The position numbers and the translations under genes were made by a program. Positions 36,408 through 47,795 of a stretch of 64,000 bases of DNA are shown here, piece by piece (position 1 is the first letter of the stretch; the number at the start of each line of letters is the position of its first letter). The notes under the pieces were generated by a model that did no database searches, was not told the origin of the DNA, and saw only the letters and a list, made by a program, of their open reading frames with translations. The DNA is from Tretioscincus oriximinensis (lineage: Eukaryota > Chordata > Lepidosauria > Squamata > Gymnophthalmidae), in contig JAJVDF010000278.1 of NCBI GenBank assembly GCA_022410635.1, positions 1,435,425 through 1,499,424 of the forward strand. Reading direction: 5' to 3'.

Positions 36408-37842
36408 GTAATAGTTTTAATGTCCCAAAGCTGTCCTTAAGTGCAGTGCAGTAATACTGAAGCTTTGTTCACTGCTGACAATTAAGTGGTATTTAGTGGG
36501 TGGGGGGGATATCCATTGTTTAACAAAATTGTATGTGGAAACATCAGAATCGAAATTGTATATGATTGAAAGTTTTCTAATTACAGATGTGCTGAACTCC
36601 TGTTTACCAAAGTGCAAACAGTAGTAGAGGTCTGAGACAGTTCAGCCTGTCTTCAATACTTTTATGTGACTTCTAAAAAGTCTGTGTGGTGTGCAAAATT
36701 TGCCTACTTCTCCTTCTGTATAACTGCTGCAATTACAGCCCTTCATGGATGGACAGTATCATCACAAACATGAACACAGATGCTTGCTAACAGTCCTATC
36801 TATAGAGGATGCTAAAATGATGACAGTGATTCTTGGAAAGCAAATAGTACCACATAAAGGGCTATGAAATTGCATAAAGGTGTTGAAGAGAACCAGCACC
36901 TACCAGACAAAACATTTGATAGTTCAAGGTTTCCAATGCAGTTTGTNCTGTGATGAACATAGTTCAGCAGACTCTTATTTCCAGCTGCACATTTTCCTCT
37001 AGTAAATGGCTAACATTTATTACTTGTAAGCAAGTAAATCTTTCCTTGCTTACAAGGCAAAAAAATCTTAGCCATTATTTTTAAAAATGTAGCCCTCATT
37101 ACTGTATGTTTCACATATTCATTGCTGTGTATTTGTGGCAAGTCAAAGTGTCAATTAGACTTCTATGTTAGCAAATTCATTTCTAAAAAATAATACTTTT
37201 CAAAATTGCTTTAGCTGGTGGAGTGGTTAGAAAACACTTAGCTATTTATAGGTTTCAATATCTGTTCCATTTGTGAACATAAAAACTTTTGTAAATAGCA
37301 AGAAATCACTATAGGCATGTCAATTTTCTTAGTTGGTCAGTCTTGACAGTATATTAAAATGAGACTCTNTTGTGATCTTCCAAGTGAGCCATATCAATGA
37401 ATAGATACTTCAGCTGTTCCACACTTAGTCTAAGTTACAGTACTGTAATGATGAACAACAATAATCTGGCATTTTGTAGTTTGTATGTCTGAGTACATAA
37501 TATGTAAGCGTGTTTGTCAGTCTTGATACTGAATTTATATAGCAGAGCTTTTTATTATGAGGCTTCAAAAATAATATTTGAAACATTCGGACATACTTAT
37601 CAATGGCTACAATTCTAGAAATGAAACATTTTCATAGATATGTAAATATGCAAGTGTATNTTTAGTTGACAAATTGCTTAAAGGAACTACATGGATTCAT
37701 CTATTCAGTTTGCAACAAGTACTGCCATATCTTTGATAAAGATCTTTTATTTAAAATGTTATTTAAATGTGTGATTCATTTATATGAATATAGTATTATA
37801 ATTTTGTGTTCTGTATGGTGAAATTATACCATATTGGAACAG
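36408..37842 (+). other. RASA2 intron 6
   Basis: AT-rich, no repeat family or extra exon recognised. Confidence 0.6.
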
Positions 37843-37915
37843 GAATGAACAAAAGAAGACAAAGGTAAAGAAGAAAACAAGCAATCCACAGTTTAATGAA
37901 ACATTTCATTTTGAG
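37843..37915 (+). CDS. RASA2: RASA2 exon 7 (C2B domain, residues 181-205)
   Basis: Acceptor aacag, donor gtaact. Encodes [20 protein letters not shown] then TFHFE. The lysine-rich strand followed by NPQFNE is the polybasic region and conserved NPxFNE element of C2 domains. Confidence 0.96.
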
Positions 37916-38301
37916 GTAACTAATTTTGTATAAAATTCTTGATGGTATGTTGTATGTAATATATGCTAGTCTAAGTTGCTTTTTAACTAAGTAAATTAAA
38001 TATTAATGAAGCCACTGATTTTATACATCAGTATACTTAAAGCCTTGCATGCTTTTAACTACAAAAAGGATCCTGTTTCAGAGATTTCTCCATCAAAATT
38101 AAGTCATGGGGGATAATAGAGAGGAGAAAGAAAGGGGAAAATGATGGATGGAAGAAATATCAAAAGATGAGAATGAACATGAATTAATTGAATTGCAGAA
38201 AATATTATGAGGCATAGTAGATGGTATCATAAGATGGCACCAGCTTGATATTCTTACAGAACAGAAAGCAGATGTTTACAAAGTTTTGCCATATGAATTA
38301 C

Positions 38302-38490
38302 AACATAAGGAGAACCATAATAAATAATCCACAGCCCATCCAGTTCAACATCCTGTGGTCACAGTGACCCATCAGTTGATGCTGAGAGTCGTGCAGAAGT
38401 AGAAGGCAAAATCTTTGCCTGCTGTTGATTCCCTGCCAATGGCATGTGAAGGAACTTTGCCATCTCATTACTTACCCCAACACCTAGATC
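38302..38490 (-). mobile_element. Old CR1 LINE 3' end
   Basis: Diverged version of the CR1 tail seen at 25108: acataaggagaaccat, cagcccatccagttcaacat, ctgcctgctgttgattccct-like sequence. Lies in intron 7. Confidence 0.6.
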
Positions 38491-38507
38491 ATTTATGTAT
38501 AGATTCA

Positions 38508-38531
38508 TATATATATATATATATATATATT
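38508..38531. repeat. (AT)n microsatellite
   Basis: Eleven to twelve AT units directly after the old CR1 fragment. Confidence 0.9.
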
Positions 38532-39080
38532 TACCTTATTTGATGAATTTGAATTCTTTATACTATTTATGCCACATAATGAAATGACTTGTGATTTGAA
38601 AAATAAGCAAGAAAAATACCATCTTTCATCTCATTATCCAGTAAGAAGCAGGCACAAGGAACAAAAGCCAGTATACGTAATTAGTTTTTCAGTCTTACAT
38701 CTATCATGCACTTGGATAAACATTTTTTTAAAGTTCAAAATGAAAGGACAGTCCTGCAAGCTACTGAGGCTGTGTGAGTGCCTCCTGTTATAATAGTGAA
38801 GCATGGATCATTTTAAGCTCTTCCTCCAATTATCCTTCTCTTAAATTTTCAATATTTGAAGATATGTAGAAGGTTATATAAAGTTTAATTTCGAACCCAT
38901 TGAAAAGAAATGGAAAAATGGGGGATATTGGAATTCTTTGGGTTGAAGTTCCTTGATAAACTGAGATATAGTTGACCTGATTCTGTTGATATATTTAATT
39001 GTATGGCTGGTCTGGTATTAGGAATACAAGAACAGTAAAGCAAAAAAGTAAAAATTTATTTTTGAGAGTTTTTCTTACAG

Positions 39081-39157
39081 GTAACCAGGTCGAGTAGTTA
39101 TACCAAAAAATCACAGTTTCAGGTAGAAGAAGAAGATATCGAAAAGCTGGAAGTCAG
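39081..39157 (+). CDS. RASA2: RASA2 exon 8 (C2B domain, residues 206-231)
   Basis: Acceptor tacag, donor gtatat. Encodes VTRSSSYTKKSQFQVEEEDI then EKLEVR, an insertion-bearing part of C2B that matches the GAP1 family. Confidence 0.95.
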
Positions 39158-40458
39158 GTATATTCTTTAGTTCAACATTGGCTACTTTGAAGGTTTTTTT
39201 TTTAAAATAGTATTTTAGTACATAAATGTTATACAGGAATTCCTGAGAACTGTCAAAATAATAGTGGTCAACTAATGGGAAGGATCTTGGTCTCAATCAA
39301 AGTTGGCTTTTGAAAACATGTAGCACAGCAGGAGATGCTTTGAATAGCTGTTAAAATTATTTCTACATTTTGAACAAGGCATTTAGCAGAAAATTCATCT
39401 TGGCTGTTTTTTGAAGCAGTTTTATAGACTTTGATTTACTTCAATTGCTACATTGCTTTTTAAAAAAACATATAGCTGCTGTATCTTTTATCCGTGAATT
39501 GATACCTGCCCTGAGACATGCTGATGAAAGGCAGAATATAAAATTCTAAATAAAATAAATGAATAATTTCACATTTCTTCTGCTGTCCCCTTTTTTGAGG
39601 GGGAAAGATTTATATGAATTCAGTGCTTTTACTAATGGAAAGCATATTTGCCAGATAATTATCCAAATTAATATTAGATGCCCTTTGTTTTTGTTTGTTG
39701 GCATGCAGAAAGCCAAAATAAGCAAAAATGTGTTCAAAAATTCTAGGGGAAGGGGCAAAGGAAGAGAATGGACAAGTCCATCTCTTTATCCCATCCCATT
39801 AGGATTCTGAGAGAGAGACAGACAATCTAAATAGATGAGGATGAATGTTGACATAAACTGCCTGTAATTGGGTAAGAGGAGATATCACAATGAAAAAGAA
39901 AATGCAAGGGAGTATCAGTNATGCCACAACACAAACGGATTTTCTTCTTCTCCTTGATATATGTGCTGTCTTAACAGAAATATCAGTGAGGTAAGACTCA
40001 ACAATCCCAAATACAGTGCATGCCTTTGGGAGTCTTACAGCTTTTCAGGTGAAATACTTAAGACTGTTTGGGTTGGAAATAATCTATGCATGTATCATTG
40101 CAGTGTTGCAGTTTAGTCAGAATGAGCAATGAAACATTAATAAATGCAGAATGAACAGTAGATGCCTGAGAAGAATATAATAATGTCACTATTTTTTTCT
40201 TTGACTGCTTTTTTACATCTAGTGTTGCTTTTACTCTTATGAAAAAGCATCACTTGTAACCAATGTGCTTATCTACTCATGTTTGTCTTTTATAGAAATA
40301 AGATACTGTTTTTCTCTTTACTTAACGAAATTATCATGTGTGAGATTACAACTTTGTGTGCATGCTGATGTGGTGCTCTATACAACGATAATAAACTTAA
40401 TGGCTTTAAAAAAATCAATTACATAATAGTTACATAAATATTATTATTTAACTTTCAG
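39158..40458 (+). other. RASA2 intron 8
   Basis: A degenerate L2/SINE-like tail (gaaaggcagaatataaaatt plus AAAT) lies near 39505-39560. Otherwise nothing recognised. Confidence 0.5.
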
Positions 40459-40557
40459 GATTGACTTGTGGAACAATGGTAATTTGGTGCAGGATCTCTT
40501 TCTTGGAGAAATTAAAATTCCTGTAAAGGTGTTAGGAAGTGATTCTTTCCAAGCATG
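40459..40557 (+). CDS. RASA2: RASA2 exon 9 (C2B domain, residues 231-264)
   Basis: Acceptor ttcag, donor gtaaga. Encodes RIDLWNNGNLVQDLFLGEIK and continues to QAW. In a calcium-binding C2 domain this loop would read close to DxDxxxxDD; here it reads DLWNNGNLVQD, which lacks the second acidic residue. Confidence 0.96.
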
Positions 40558-40764
40558 GTAAGAAATCAGATAAAAGAAAGTTTTTCTTATTGTTAAATAA
40601 TACAGAATTTTTTGTACTACAAATGATAATCGTAAACCGAATAATCGTTGTTCTGATAATTTCTAGTTTAATTTCACTTGAAATTGTTTATTAATAATAA
40701 TCTATGATTAATTCTAAGCTTCTTCTTGAAATACTAGTGGAATTAGCCCATTGCATTACATTAG

Positions 40765-40920
40765 TTTTTCCTCTCTTGCCCCTTCCCAAGCCCCTTTCAC
40801 TTGCTGCTTCTTTGTTTAATTCCTTCTTTCTTTTTTCTTCTTTATCTTCCTTCCCTTCTATCTTCCATCCTTTCCTTCCTTTGTTCTTCCTTTCTTTCCC
40901 TCCCTGTCCGTTTATTATTT
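40765..40920. repeat. Pyrimidine-rich tract in intron 9
   Basis: C/T-rich sequence dominated by ttcc and ctttc units. The reading frames across it are low-complexity artefacts. Confidence 0.7.
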
Positions 40921-41519
40921 ACCTCTGTTTACTGTCTTTTAGCCAGTTTTCCAACTCAGGGCTCTGGTGTCTGGAGAAGAATAATATATTAAGTAGCCAT
41001 GCCTCATTCTCTGAATGATATACTAACACCAAAGCTGGCAAATAATACTTTTTTCTGTCATTACGATAGTATGCGTCTTTCGAAACACAATTACTTTTTC
41101 TGCTCATGTTTTTAACTCAATCAAATGAAATTTTAACAAATAGATAGAACTGTTGTCTCTCATTATTACTAGTTATTTTTGTCACACTTAATCGTTTAGG
41201 TTTTCAAATAAAATTTAAAAGGAGATAACCTAAGTAAAGACAAAATATATCTTTTAAATATTCGTTTCATTCATTGAAAGAAAAATGTTTTCCAATACCT
41301 CTATTAATTTTTTTAAAAATTACAAGACCAATACACAGTTCATAACTTAATTTTAAATTTTATATTACACTTTCTCCCTCCCTTCCTCCCAGCCCTGAAC
41401 AATCCTGAGAATGGCCAATACTTTTGTCCCTTCAGAGGAGATTAAACTAGCCACTGAAGTTTTTTGGGCATACCCAAATTGTTTTTATCTCACATTGAAT
41501 TTTGCTTAGATTGAAACAA

Positions 41520-41625
41520 TTATTTATTTTATTTATTTATTTATTTATTTATTTATACTTATACCCCGCCCTATACCCGAAGGTCTCAGGGCGGCAAAAA
41601 CAGTAAAACATCGAAAAGTCAGAGA
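41520..41625 (-). mobile_element. L2 LINE 3' tail with (ATTT)n
   Basis: Minus-strand tail: (ATTT)n followed by ataccccgccctatacccga and aggtctcagggcggc. Probably the 3' end of the L2 body at 43277-43803, the two parts separated by L1 sequence and a gap. Confidence 0.75.
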
Positions 41626-42386
41626 TTCTATTTATAAATACACCACCAGAAGAACAATTAGCTGTTAGAAGAATCACAGGTTTGAAATTGGGATTAAAAA
41701 GATTTAAATATTTGGGAATCTGGTTATATAAGAACCCGGGAAAAATTAATATGAGTAACTATAATATAGTTTGGCATAAAGTCTTAAGACTCATGAAAAA
41801 ATGGAAAAATAAATACCAAACGAGATTGGATAAAATAAGATCATTAAAAATGTTTATAATGCCACAACTGTTGTATTTATTTCAGACATTACTAGAACCA
41901 CTAGCACAAACAACCTTAGTAAAAAGCCAAAGAAAAATACTAGACTGGATAAACCAAAATAAAAAACATAGGTTAAAAAACACCTGGTTGACGGCAAGTG
42001 AACTAGAAGGAGGATGGGGAATCCCTGACCTGCATAAAATACACGATTCCTTTTTTTAAAAAAATTTGATGGAAATCCAATATAAAAATATGCAAATTGA
42101 TAAATAAAATTAATAATCAAGAAATATTATTTAAAACTTACCTAAGAAGAGAAGAACAATATTGGCAGGAACCATTTAAGGCAATGATGAAAATTTGGAA
42201 AAAAAGAAAAAAGGAATTAATGGAAAGTGTAAATAGTAAATACCAAACCATTTGGAGTATTAATATTACCAACAATCCGAACCTAAACACGGCATTAATA
42301 AATTTATATCAAAATGGTATTCAAATGATTTATCAACTATTTAACAACTCAAACAATCCAATTCCACAACACGAACTGGTAAACTA
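41626..42386 (+). mobile_element. L1 LINE ORF2 C-terminal fragment
   Basis: Translations carry the L1 ORF2 post-RT signature: LGLKRFKYLGIWLYKN, MFIMPQLLYLFQTL, an LDWINQNK stretch and GGWGIPDLH. The frame stops after 42056 and resumes at 42097-42386 (REEQYWQEPF, MMKIWKKRKKELM). Strongly A-rich on this strand, as is usual for L1. Runs into the gap, so its 3' end is unseen. Confidence 0.85.
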
Positions 42387-43276
42387 NNNNNNNNNNNNNN
42401 NNNNNNNNNNNNNNNNNNNNNNNNNNNNNNNNNNNNNNNNNNNNNNNNNNNNNNNNNNNNNNNNNNNNNNNNNNNNNNNNNNNNNNNNNNNNNNNNNNNN
42501 NNNNNNNNNNNNNNNNNNNNNNNNNNNNNNNNNNNNNNNNNNNNNNNNNNNNNNNNNNNNNNNNNNNNNNNNNNNNNNNNNNNNNNNNNNNNNNNNNNNN
42601 NNNNNNNNNNNNNNNNNNNNNNNNNNNNNNNNNNNNNNNNNNNNNNNNNNNNNNNNNNNNNNNNNNNNNNNNNNNNNNNNNNNNNNNNNNNNNNNNNNNN
42701 NNNNNNNNNNNNNNNNNNNNNNNNNNNNNNNNNNNNNNNNNNNNNNNNNNNNNNNNNNNNNNNNNNNNNNNNNNNNNNNNNNNNNNNNNNNNNNNNNNNN
42801 NNNNNNNNNNNNNNNNNNNNNNNNNNNNNNNNNNNNNNNNNNNNNNNNNNNNNNNNNNNNNNNNNNNNNNNNNNNNNNNNNNNNNNNNNNNNNNNNNNNN
42901 NNNNNNNNNNNNNNNNNNNNNNNNNNNNNNNNNNNNNNNNNNNNNNNNNNNNNNNNNNNNNNNNNNNNNNNNNNNNNNNNNNNNNNNNNNNNNNNNNNNN
43001 NNNNNNNNNNNNNNNNNNNNNNNNNNNNNNNNNNNNNNNNNNNNNNNNNNNNNNNNNNNNNNNNNNNNNNNNNNNNNNNNNNNNNNNNNNNNNNNNNNNN
43101 NNNNNNNNNNNNNNNNNNNNNNNNNNNNNNNNNNNNNNNNNNNNNNNNNNNNNNNNNNNNNNNNNNNNNNNNNNNNNNNNNNNNNNNNNNNNNNNNNNNN
43201 NNNNNNNNNNNNNNNNNNNNNNNNNNNNNNNNNNNNNNNNNNNNNNNNNNNNNNNNNNNNNNNNNNNNNNNNNNNN
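42387..43276. other. Assembly gap (890 N)
   Basis: Run of N between L1 sequence on the left and L2 sequence on the right. The reading frames that appear to cross it are artefacts. Confidence 0.99.
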
Positions 43277-43803
43277 AAAAGAGGTGTGTCTTCAAGGACC
43301 TTCTAAAAGAATACAACGATGATGATAGACGCACCTCGAGGGGGAGACTGTTCCAAAGACAAGGGGCAACCACTGAGAAGGCCCTACCCCAGGTTCCCAC
43401 TCCACTGGCTGTTGAAAGGAGTGGTACAACCAGGAGGGCCTCTCCTGCAGATCTTAAGGCACGGGCAGGTTGATATGGAAGAAGGCATTCCTTTAGATAT
43501 TTGGGGCCCAAGTTATTTAGGGCCTTGTAAGTTAAAGTCAAAACCTTGAATTGGGCTCGGTAGCGAATGGGCAGCCAGTGCAGCTCTTTCAAGACCGGTG
43601 TGATGTGTGTCCTGCCAGCTGTCCCTGTCAGCAGTCTAGCGGCTGCATTCTGCACCAGCTGTAGCTTCCGAACCATTTTCAAGGGCAGCCCCATATAGAG
43701 CGCATTACAATAGTCCAATCTGGAAGTTACCAGAGCATGGATTACTGTGGCTAGATCATCCCTGTTCAGAAGTGGCCGTAACTGGCGAACCAGACGTAAC
43801 TGG
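43277..43803 (-). mobile_element. L2 LINE C-terminal region
   Basis: Open minus-strand frame: MDYCNALYMGLPLKMVRKLQ, NAAARLLTGTAGRTHITPVL, ELHWLPIRYRAQFKVLTLTY and so on to FRRSLKTHLF at the gap edge. It keeps the FKVLTL segment missing from the 33905 copy. Truncated at its 5' side near 43803. Confidence 0.92.
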
Positions 43804-43977
43804 TTCGTAAATTAAGTACGAGAAATATAAAAAATCAATCAAATGATATTTATTTGTATACTGTATGTTGAAATTGCTGAAGGCTGTCTACAGAAAACAG
43901 ACAAGATAAATAGACTAAAACATCAAGCATTATAAATCATACAATTCAATTACATATCATACAGAAGTACAGTATAG

Positions 43978-44278
43978 CAGGCACGAATGGCTCAGTTGCT
44001 TAGGAGACGGTCTCTCAGCTGGGAGATGGGGTTTCAAAGCCCTGTGTTGGATGTGGGGAGTGTTGAGCGCCTTCCACTAGCCTGAAGCTCTAGCCAACCC
44101 AGCTATTTGAAAGCAAGAATTGCAAGAAATTGCAACTGGTGGCAAGTAGATAAATGGGAACCACCATAGCCTGGTGGGGAAGATAGAACGGAAGCCTTTG
44201 GGCGAAATATATCATTGTAAGCTGCTTTGAGTCCCTTCAGGGGAGAAAAGCAGGGTATAAAAACTGAGTTCTTCTTCT
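43978..44278 (+). mobile_element. tRNA-like SINE, family B, full length
   Basis: Head caggcacgaatggctcagtt, B-box-like ggtttcaaagc (44030-44040), body and tail gtaagctgctttgagtccct, then gcagggtataaaaactgag with a TTC-rich end. Lies in intron 9, about 190 bases before exon 10. Confidence 0.82.
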
Positions 44279-44465
44279 AAATTATTCATCAAACATAAAA
44301 TGCAGATGTAAAAACCTCAGGAGCATGGCATTGCATGTAAATACCAGTTGTATGAATTTGCTAACCAAAAGTACTGAACCCACCTTGGAGAAATCTGAAT
44401 AAATGTTACTGTTACACTCCTAGGATATGTCTTAATTCTTGAACTTATTTTCTTTTTTGTCTAAG

Positions 44466-44619
44466 GTACCTCCTACAGCCAAAAGATAATGGAAGTAAGT
44501 CAAAAAGTGATGATCATGGATCACTTAGGCTGAATATATGTTATGCTGAAGACTATGTACTTCCATCAGAATACTATACTTCTCTAAGAAATTTGCTGCT
44601 AAAGTCACCAGAAGTCGAG
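44466..44619 (+). CDS. RASA2: RASA2 exon 10 (C2B end and linker, residues 264-315)
   Basis: Acceptor ctaag (a less common A before AG), donor gtacac. Encodes [20 protein letters not shown], then [17 protein letters not shown], leading into the RasGAP domain. Trp264 is split across the junction (tg+g). Ends on a complete codon. Confidence 0.96.
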
Positions 44620-44772
44620 GTACACTTTGGGGGACTTTTTCATATTTGAAGAGAAAGTGAATGGAAAGATATAGTCTCACTAACCGGATTCGTGCTTTAA
44701 ACAGTATTTAGTTCTACTTGACTTCAAAAAATGTTCAGATTTAATTATAGTTTTACATTACTTTATTGTTTA

Positions 44773-45412
44773 CTATAAGTCATAGAATATAGAATAGAGT
44801 TGGAAGGNACCTCCAGAGTCATCGAGTCCAACCCTTGCTCAATACAGGATTCACTAAACCCTCCCAGACAGATGGGTGTCTAGCCTCTGTTTGAAGACTT
44901 CAAGTGAAGGAGAACTCACCATCTCCTGTGGCAACCTGTTCCACTGATTTATTACCCTTACTGTCAGAATTTTTTTTTCATATGTCATCTGTATCTACTT
45001 CTTTACAGTTTCATCCCATTGTTTCTAGTCCCTCCATGTGCCAGGTGAACAAAGCTGGCCCCTCTGCTCTGTGACAGCCCTTCAGATATTTGTAGGCAGC
45101 TAGCAAGTCTCCTTTTAGTCTTCTGTTTTGCAGACTAAACTTCCCTAGATCTTTTAACCATTCTTCATAAGACATGGTTTCCAGACCTCTCACCATCCTT
45201 GTAACACTCTTTTGAACTTGCTCTAGTTTATCAATGTGCTTTTTAAATTGGGGTCTTCAGAACTATACACAGTACTCTAAACGTGTCCAAAGTATGGTAN
45301 AGAGAAATAATTCNTGTAATCGAGATTCTATGCTCCTCTTAATACAACCCAGGATTGTTTTGCTTTTTTTTGCAGCTGCTTTGCACTTTCCTCTACTTTT
45401 ATGACCGCATAT
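44773..45412 (-). mobile_element. CR1 LINE 3' region, avian-type tail
   Basis: Tail catagaatatagaatagagt then tggaaggnacctccagagtc, the bird-type CR1 3' end, followed by the C-terminal coding region (about 640 bases). A different tail from the aagaacataag-type copies, so a separate CR1 subfamily. Lies in intron 10. Confidence 0.88.
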
Positions 45413-45624
45413 TACTTATCTATAATAGAACTCTATAAAAAATAATATAATAATACTTTTTCACAAGTTGTTTGATGTGTGGATTCAAGTGAAGTCATTA
45501 ATGCATGAAAAATTAAGGGGCATTTTCTCCATGTTTTAGAATTTATTCAGATTCTGGTGGCCTTCTTTCAAAGTTTGGTACAATTAATATTTATTTTGTT
45601 CATATGTTCATCTTTTATATACAG

Positions 45625-45773
45625 CCTATTTCTGCTTCTGCTGTTTATATTTTGGCTGAAATATGTCGAGAGAAATATGACGCCATTTTACCTCTTGTAA
45701 GATTGTTATTACATCATCACAAACTAGTACAATTTATTACTGCAGTGGCAGAATTAGAACTGAAAGATACTGA
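45625..45773 (+). CDS. RASA2: RASA2 exon 11 (RasGAP domain start, residues 316-365)
   Basis: Acceptor tacag, donor gtaagt. Encodes PISASAVYILAEICREKYDA and continues through LLLHHHKLVQFITAVAELEL. These are the first helices of the RasGAP domain. Confidence 0.96.
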
Positions 45774-45941
45774 GTAAGTACTTCATTTTTTGCATTTCTC
45801 CTTTAAGTCTGTATGGTTTGTTGTTGAATAAATTGGTATTTGGTATGACAATAAATCAAACATGTGATTTTCATTTTTGTATATATCTAGTTTTCACATC
45901 TATATCTTAGAAATTGTTTTTTCCAATTCTATTCCATTTGA

Positions 45942-46027
45942 GAAGGCATGAATGGCGCAGTTGTTAAGAGTAGTCTTTCAGTTGAAAGATCCGGTTGCGA
46001 GGCCCTGTGTCGGATGTGGAGAGGGAT
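45942..46027 (+). mobile_element. tRNA-like SINE, family B, head only
   Basis: gaaggcatgaatggcgcagt to ctgtgtcggatgtggagag. Contains only the tRNA-related part and is 3'-truncated. Lies in intron 11, about 130 bases before exon 12. Confidence 0.7.
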
Positions 46028-46158
46028 CAGAATTTTATTTGGCCAAGCATGCTGCAACTATAGATATTTAACCAATATTAGTTAATCAAAGCTATGACTT
46101 TTTAATGTGATTGAAGAATTCCTCAGGGTTTAAAATTAATTTTCTTATTACATTGCAG

Positions 46159-46273
46159 AGAAGTCAATACAATCTTCAGAGGAAATTCCTTAGCTACACG
46201 ATGTCTAGATGAAATGATGAAAATAGTGGGAAAGCACTACCTAAAAGTTACTTTAAAACCAGTTCTAGATGAG
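46159..46273 (+). CDS. RASA2: RASA2 exon 12 (RasGAP arginine finger, residues 365-403)
   Basis: Acceptor tgcag, donor gtatgg. Encodes [20 protein letters not shown] and onward. The Arg in IFRGNS (R372) is at the arginine-finger position that inserts into the Ras active site to stabilise GTP hydrolysis. Its presence argues for a catalytically competent GAP. Confidence 0.97.
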
Positions 46274-46500
46274 GTATGGTACAAGTATGTGTAGAAAAAG
46301 GGGAAGAGGATCTTGGGAATATCAAAAATTTCCAGGAATCTAAACTGGAAAATTATTTTGTGATTCTTAGGCTTTAGGTGTTTATATCAACCTCAGAATC
46401 CTCTAAATGTTCTAATATTGTTCATAAGAATGACAGCTGTGTTGCAGAGTTTTTTAAAAAGAGTTGCATCTTCTTCAGACATTTTAACATGTACAGTGTA

Positions 46501-46575
46501 GGGCCCTGATCTCAGAGAGGAAACCATTCCATAAACTGGGGGCTATTACAGAGAAGGTCCTCTTGCATGCGTTAC
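46501..46575 (-). mobile_element. L2 LINE fragment
   Basis: Short piece (accattccataaactggggg, cagagaaggtcctcttgc) similar to the minus-strand L2 at about 43340-43400. Lies in intron 12. Confidence 0.6.
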
Positions 46576-46934
46576 TGTGACTGTAGCACTTATAAAATAT
46601 TGAATGTTGTAATATGAAAATCTCAGAAAGTTCTTAATATTTGCAAATTTTTAATGTATGATAGCATGCATGATACCTCCCCATAATTACATCACATTTA
46701 TCATACAACATGTTATTCATAAACACTTCAGTAGACATGAAATAGCACAGGAAATGTGTTTGGTTTCACCAAATGAGGACATATTCTTGCTGGGAACTAA
46801 ATGATATTCTGTCCAAAGTGCGACTAGTTACATAACTTGAGAAATTGCTTTCCATATCTTAATTATGGCAAAATAAAGCAGAACATAACTGGAAAAAATA
46901 CCATTTATTACTAATAAACAAATTACTGTTTCAG

Positions 46935-47009
46935 ATATGTGAGAATCTTAAACCTTGTGAAATCGATCCCCTGAAACTTAAAGAAACAGACAATGTGGAA
47001 ATGCATAAG
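46935..47009 (+). CDS. RASA2: RASA2 exon 13 (RasGAP domain, residues 404-428)
   Basis: Acceptor ttcag, donor gtaaag. Encodes ICENLKPCEIDPLKLKETDN then VEMHK. Seventy-five bases with both ends on codon boundaries, so skipping it would keep the frame. Confidence 0.94.
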
Positions 47010-47432
47010 GTAAAGTGATTAATTTACCTGGGGAAACTGATATTTGTAAGTTGTATGTTCATGGCAAAATCCTTTCCCCATATTCACTGAGCTGTATTAG
47101 AGATTACAGAACTTTTGCTAAGGAATCCTCATAGAACAAGAGCCTCAATGATGTCCCATTTGCCAGGGTCACTACTTAAAGCCTTAGCAATGGAGGTATA
47201 TAGGCAAGTCACTAGCACCATTCAAATTTGGATTGAACTATAGCGCAGTTTAGTGTTTTATTTTTATTCTGAATTTATTTGTAATCTCTTTGAAAAATAA
47301 GAAAACAGCTTTAAATTTTTTGAGAACGAGAGAGATGAAAGGTTTTTCTAAAACCCCTGTTGGCTATTGAGTGGATTTTGAGACAATCACCCCTTAGTTC
47401 TTTTGAATGCAGAGGCTTTCAAAAACAGCACT

Positions 47433-47521
47433 ATCATAGGATCATAGAGTTGGAAGAGACCTCCAGGGCCATGAGGTCCAACCCCCTGCTCAATGCAGGC
47501 TTCATTAAATCATCCTATGTA
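47433..47521 (-). mobile_element. CR1 LINE 3' end, avian-type tail
   Basis: tcataggatcatagagttgg, agagacctccagggccatga and aacccc, the 3' terminus of the same CR1 subfamily as 44773. Very 5'-truncated (about 90 bases). Lies in intron 13. Confidence 0.85.
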
Positions 47522-47671
47522 GCAGACCTGTCTTGCTATCTATTATTCTTAGTTTCAATACCTTTGTAAAGTTATACATTTCTTTGTATCTAGTATCTTT
47601 TGCCAATCCAAATCCAGCCAGAACTCTGAGAGATGATTCTGTTTTCTAGCATAACGTGTTTGTTCTCACAG

Positions 47672-47795
47672 GAAAATCTGCGCTACTATGTTGACAAGGT
47701 ATTCAGCACAATCATACAGTCAAGTATAAGTTGCCCTACCTTGATGTGTGATGTCTTCTGTTCTCTGAGGAGCTTGGCTGCTAAAAGATTTCCTA
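47672..47795 (+). CDS. RASA2: RASA2 exon 14 (RasGAP domain, residues 429-470)
   Basis: Acceptor cacag, donor gtaag. Encodes ENLRYYVDKVFSTIIQSSIS then CPTLMCDVFCSLRSLAAKRFP, a helical part of the GAP core. Confidence 0.96.

Noticed and set aside
42097..43718. Very long frames on both strands near 42-43.7 kb
   Set aside because: They run through 890 Ns. The real parts are an L1 fragment on the left and an L2 fragment on the right.
43978..44055. A functional tRNA gene at the SINE family B head
   Set aside because: Repeated in four places with a SINE body and a diverged B box.
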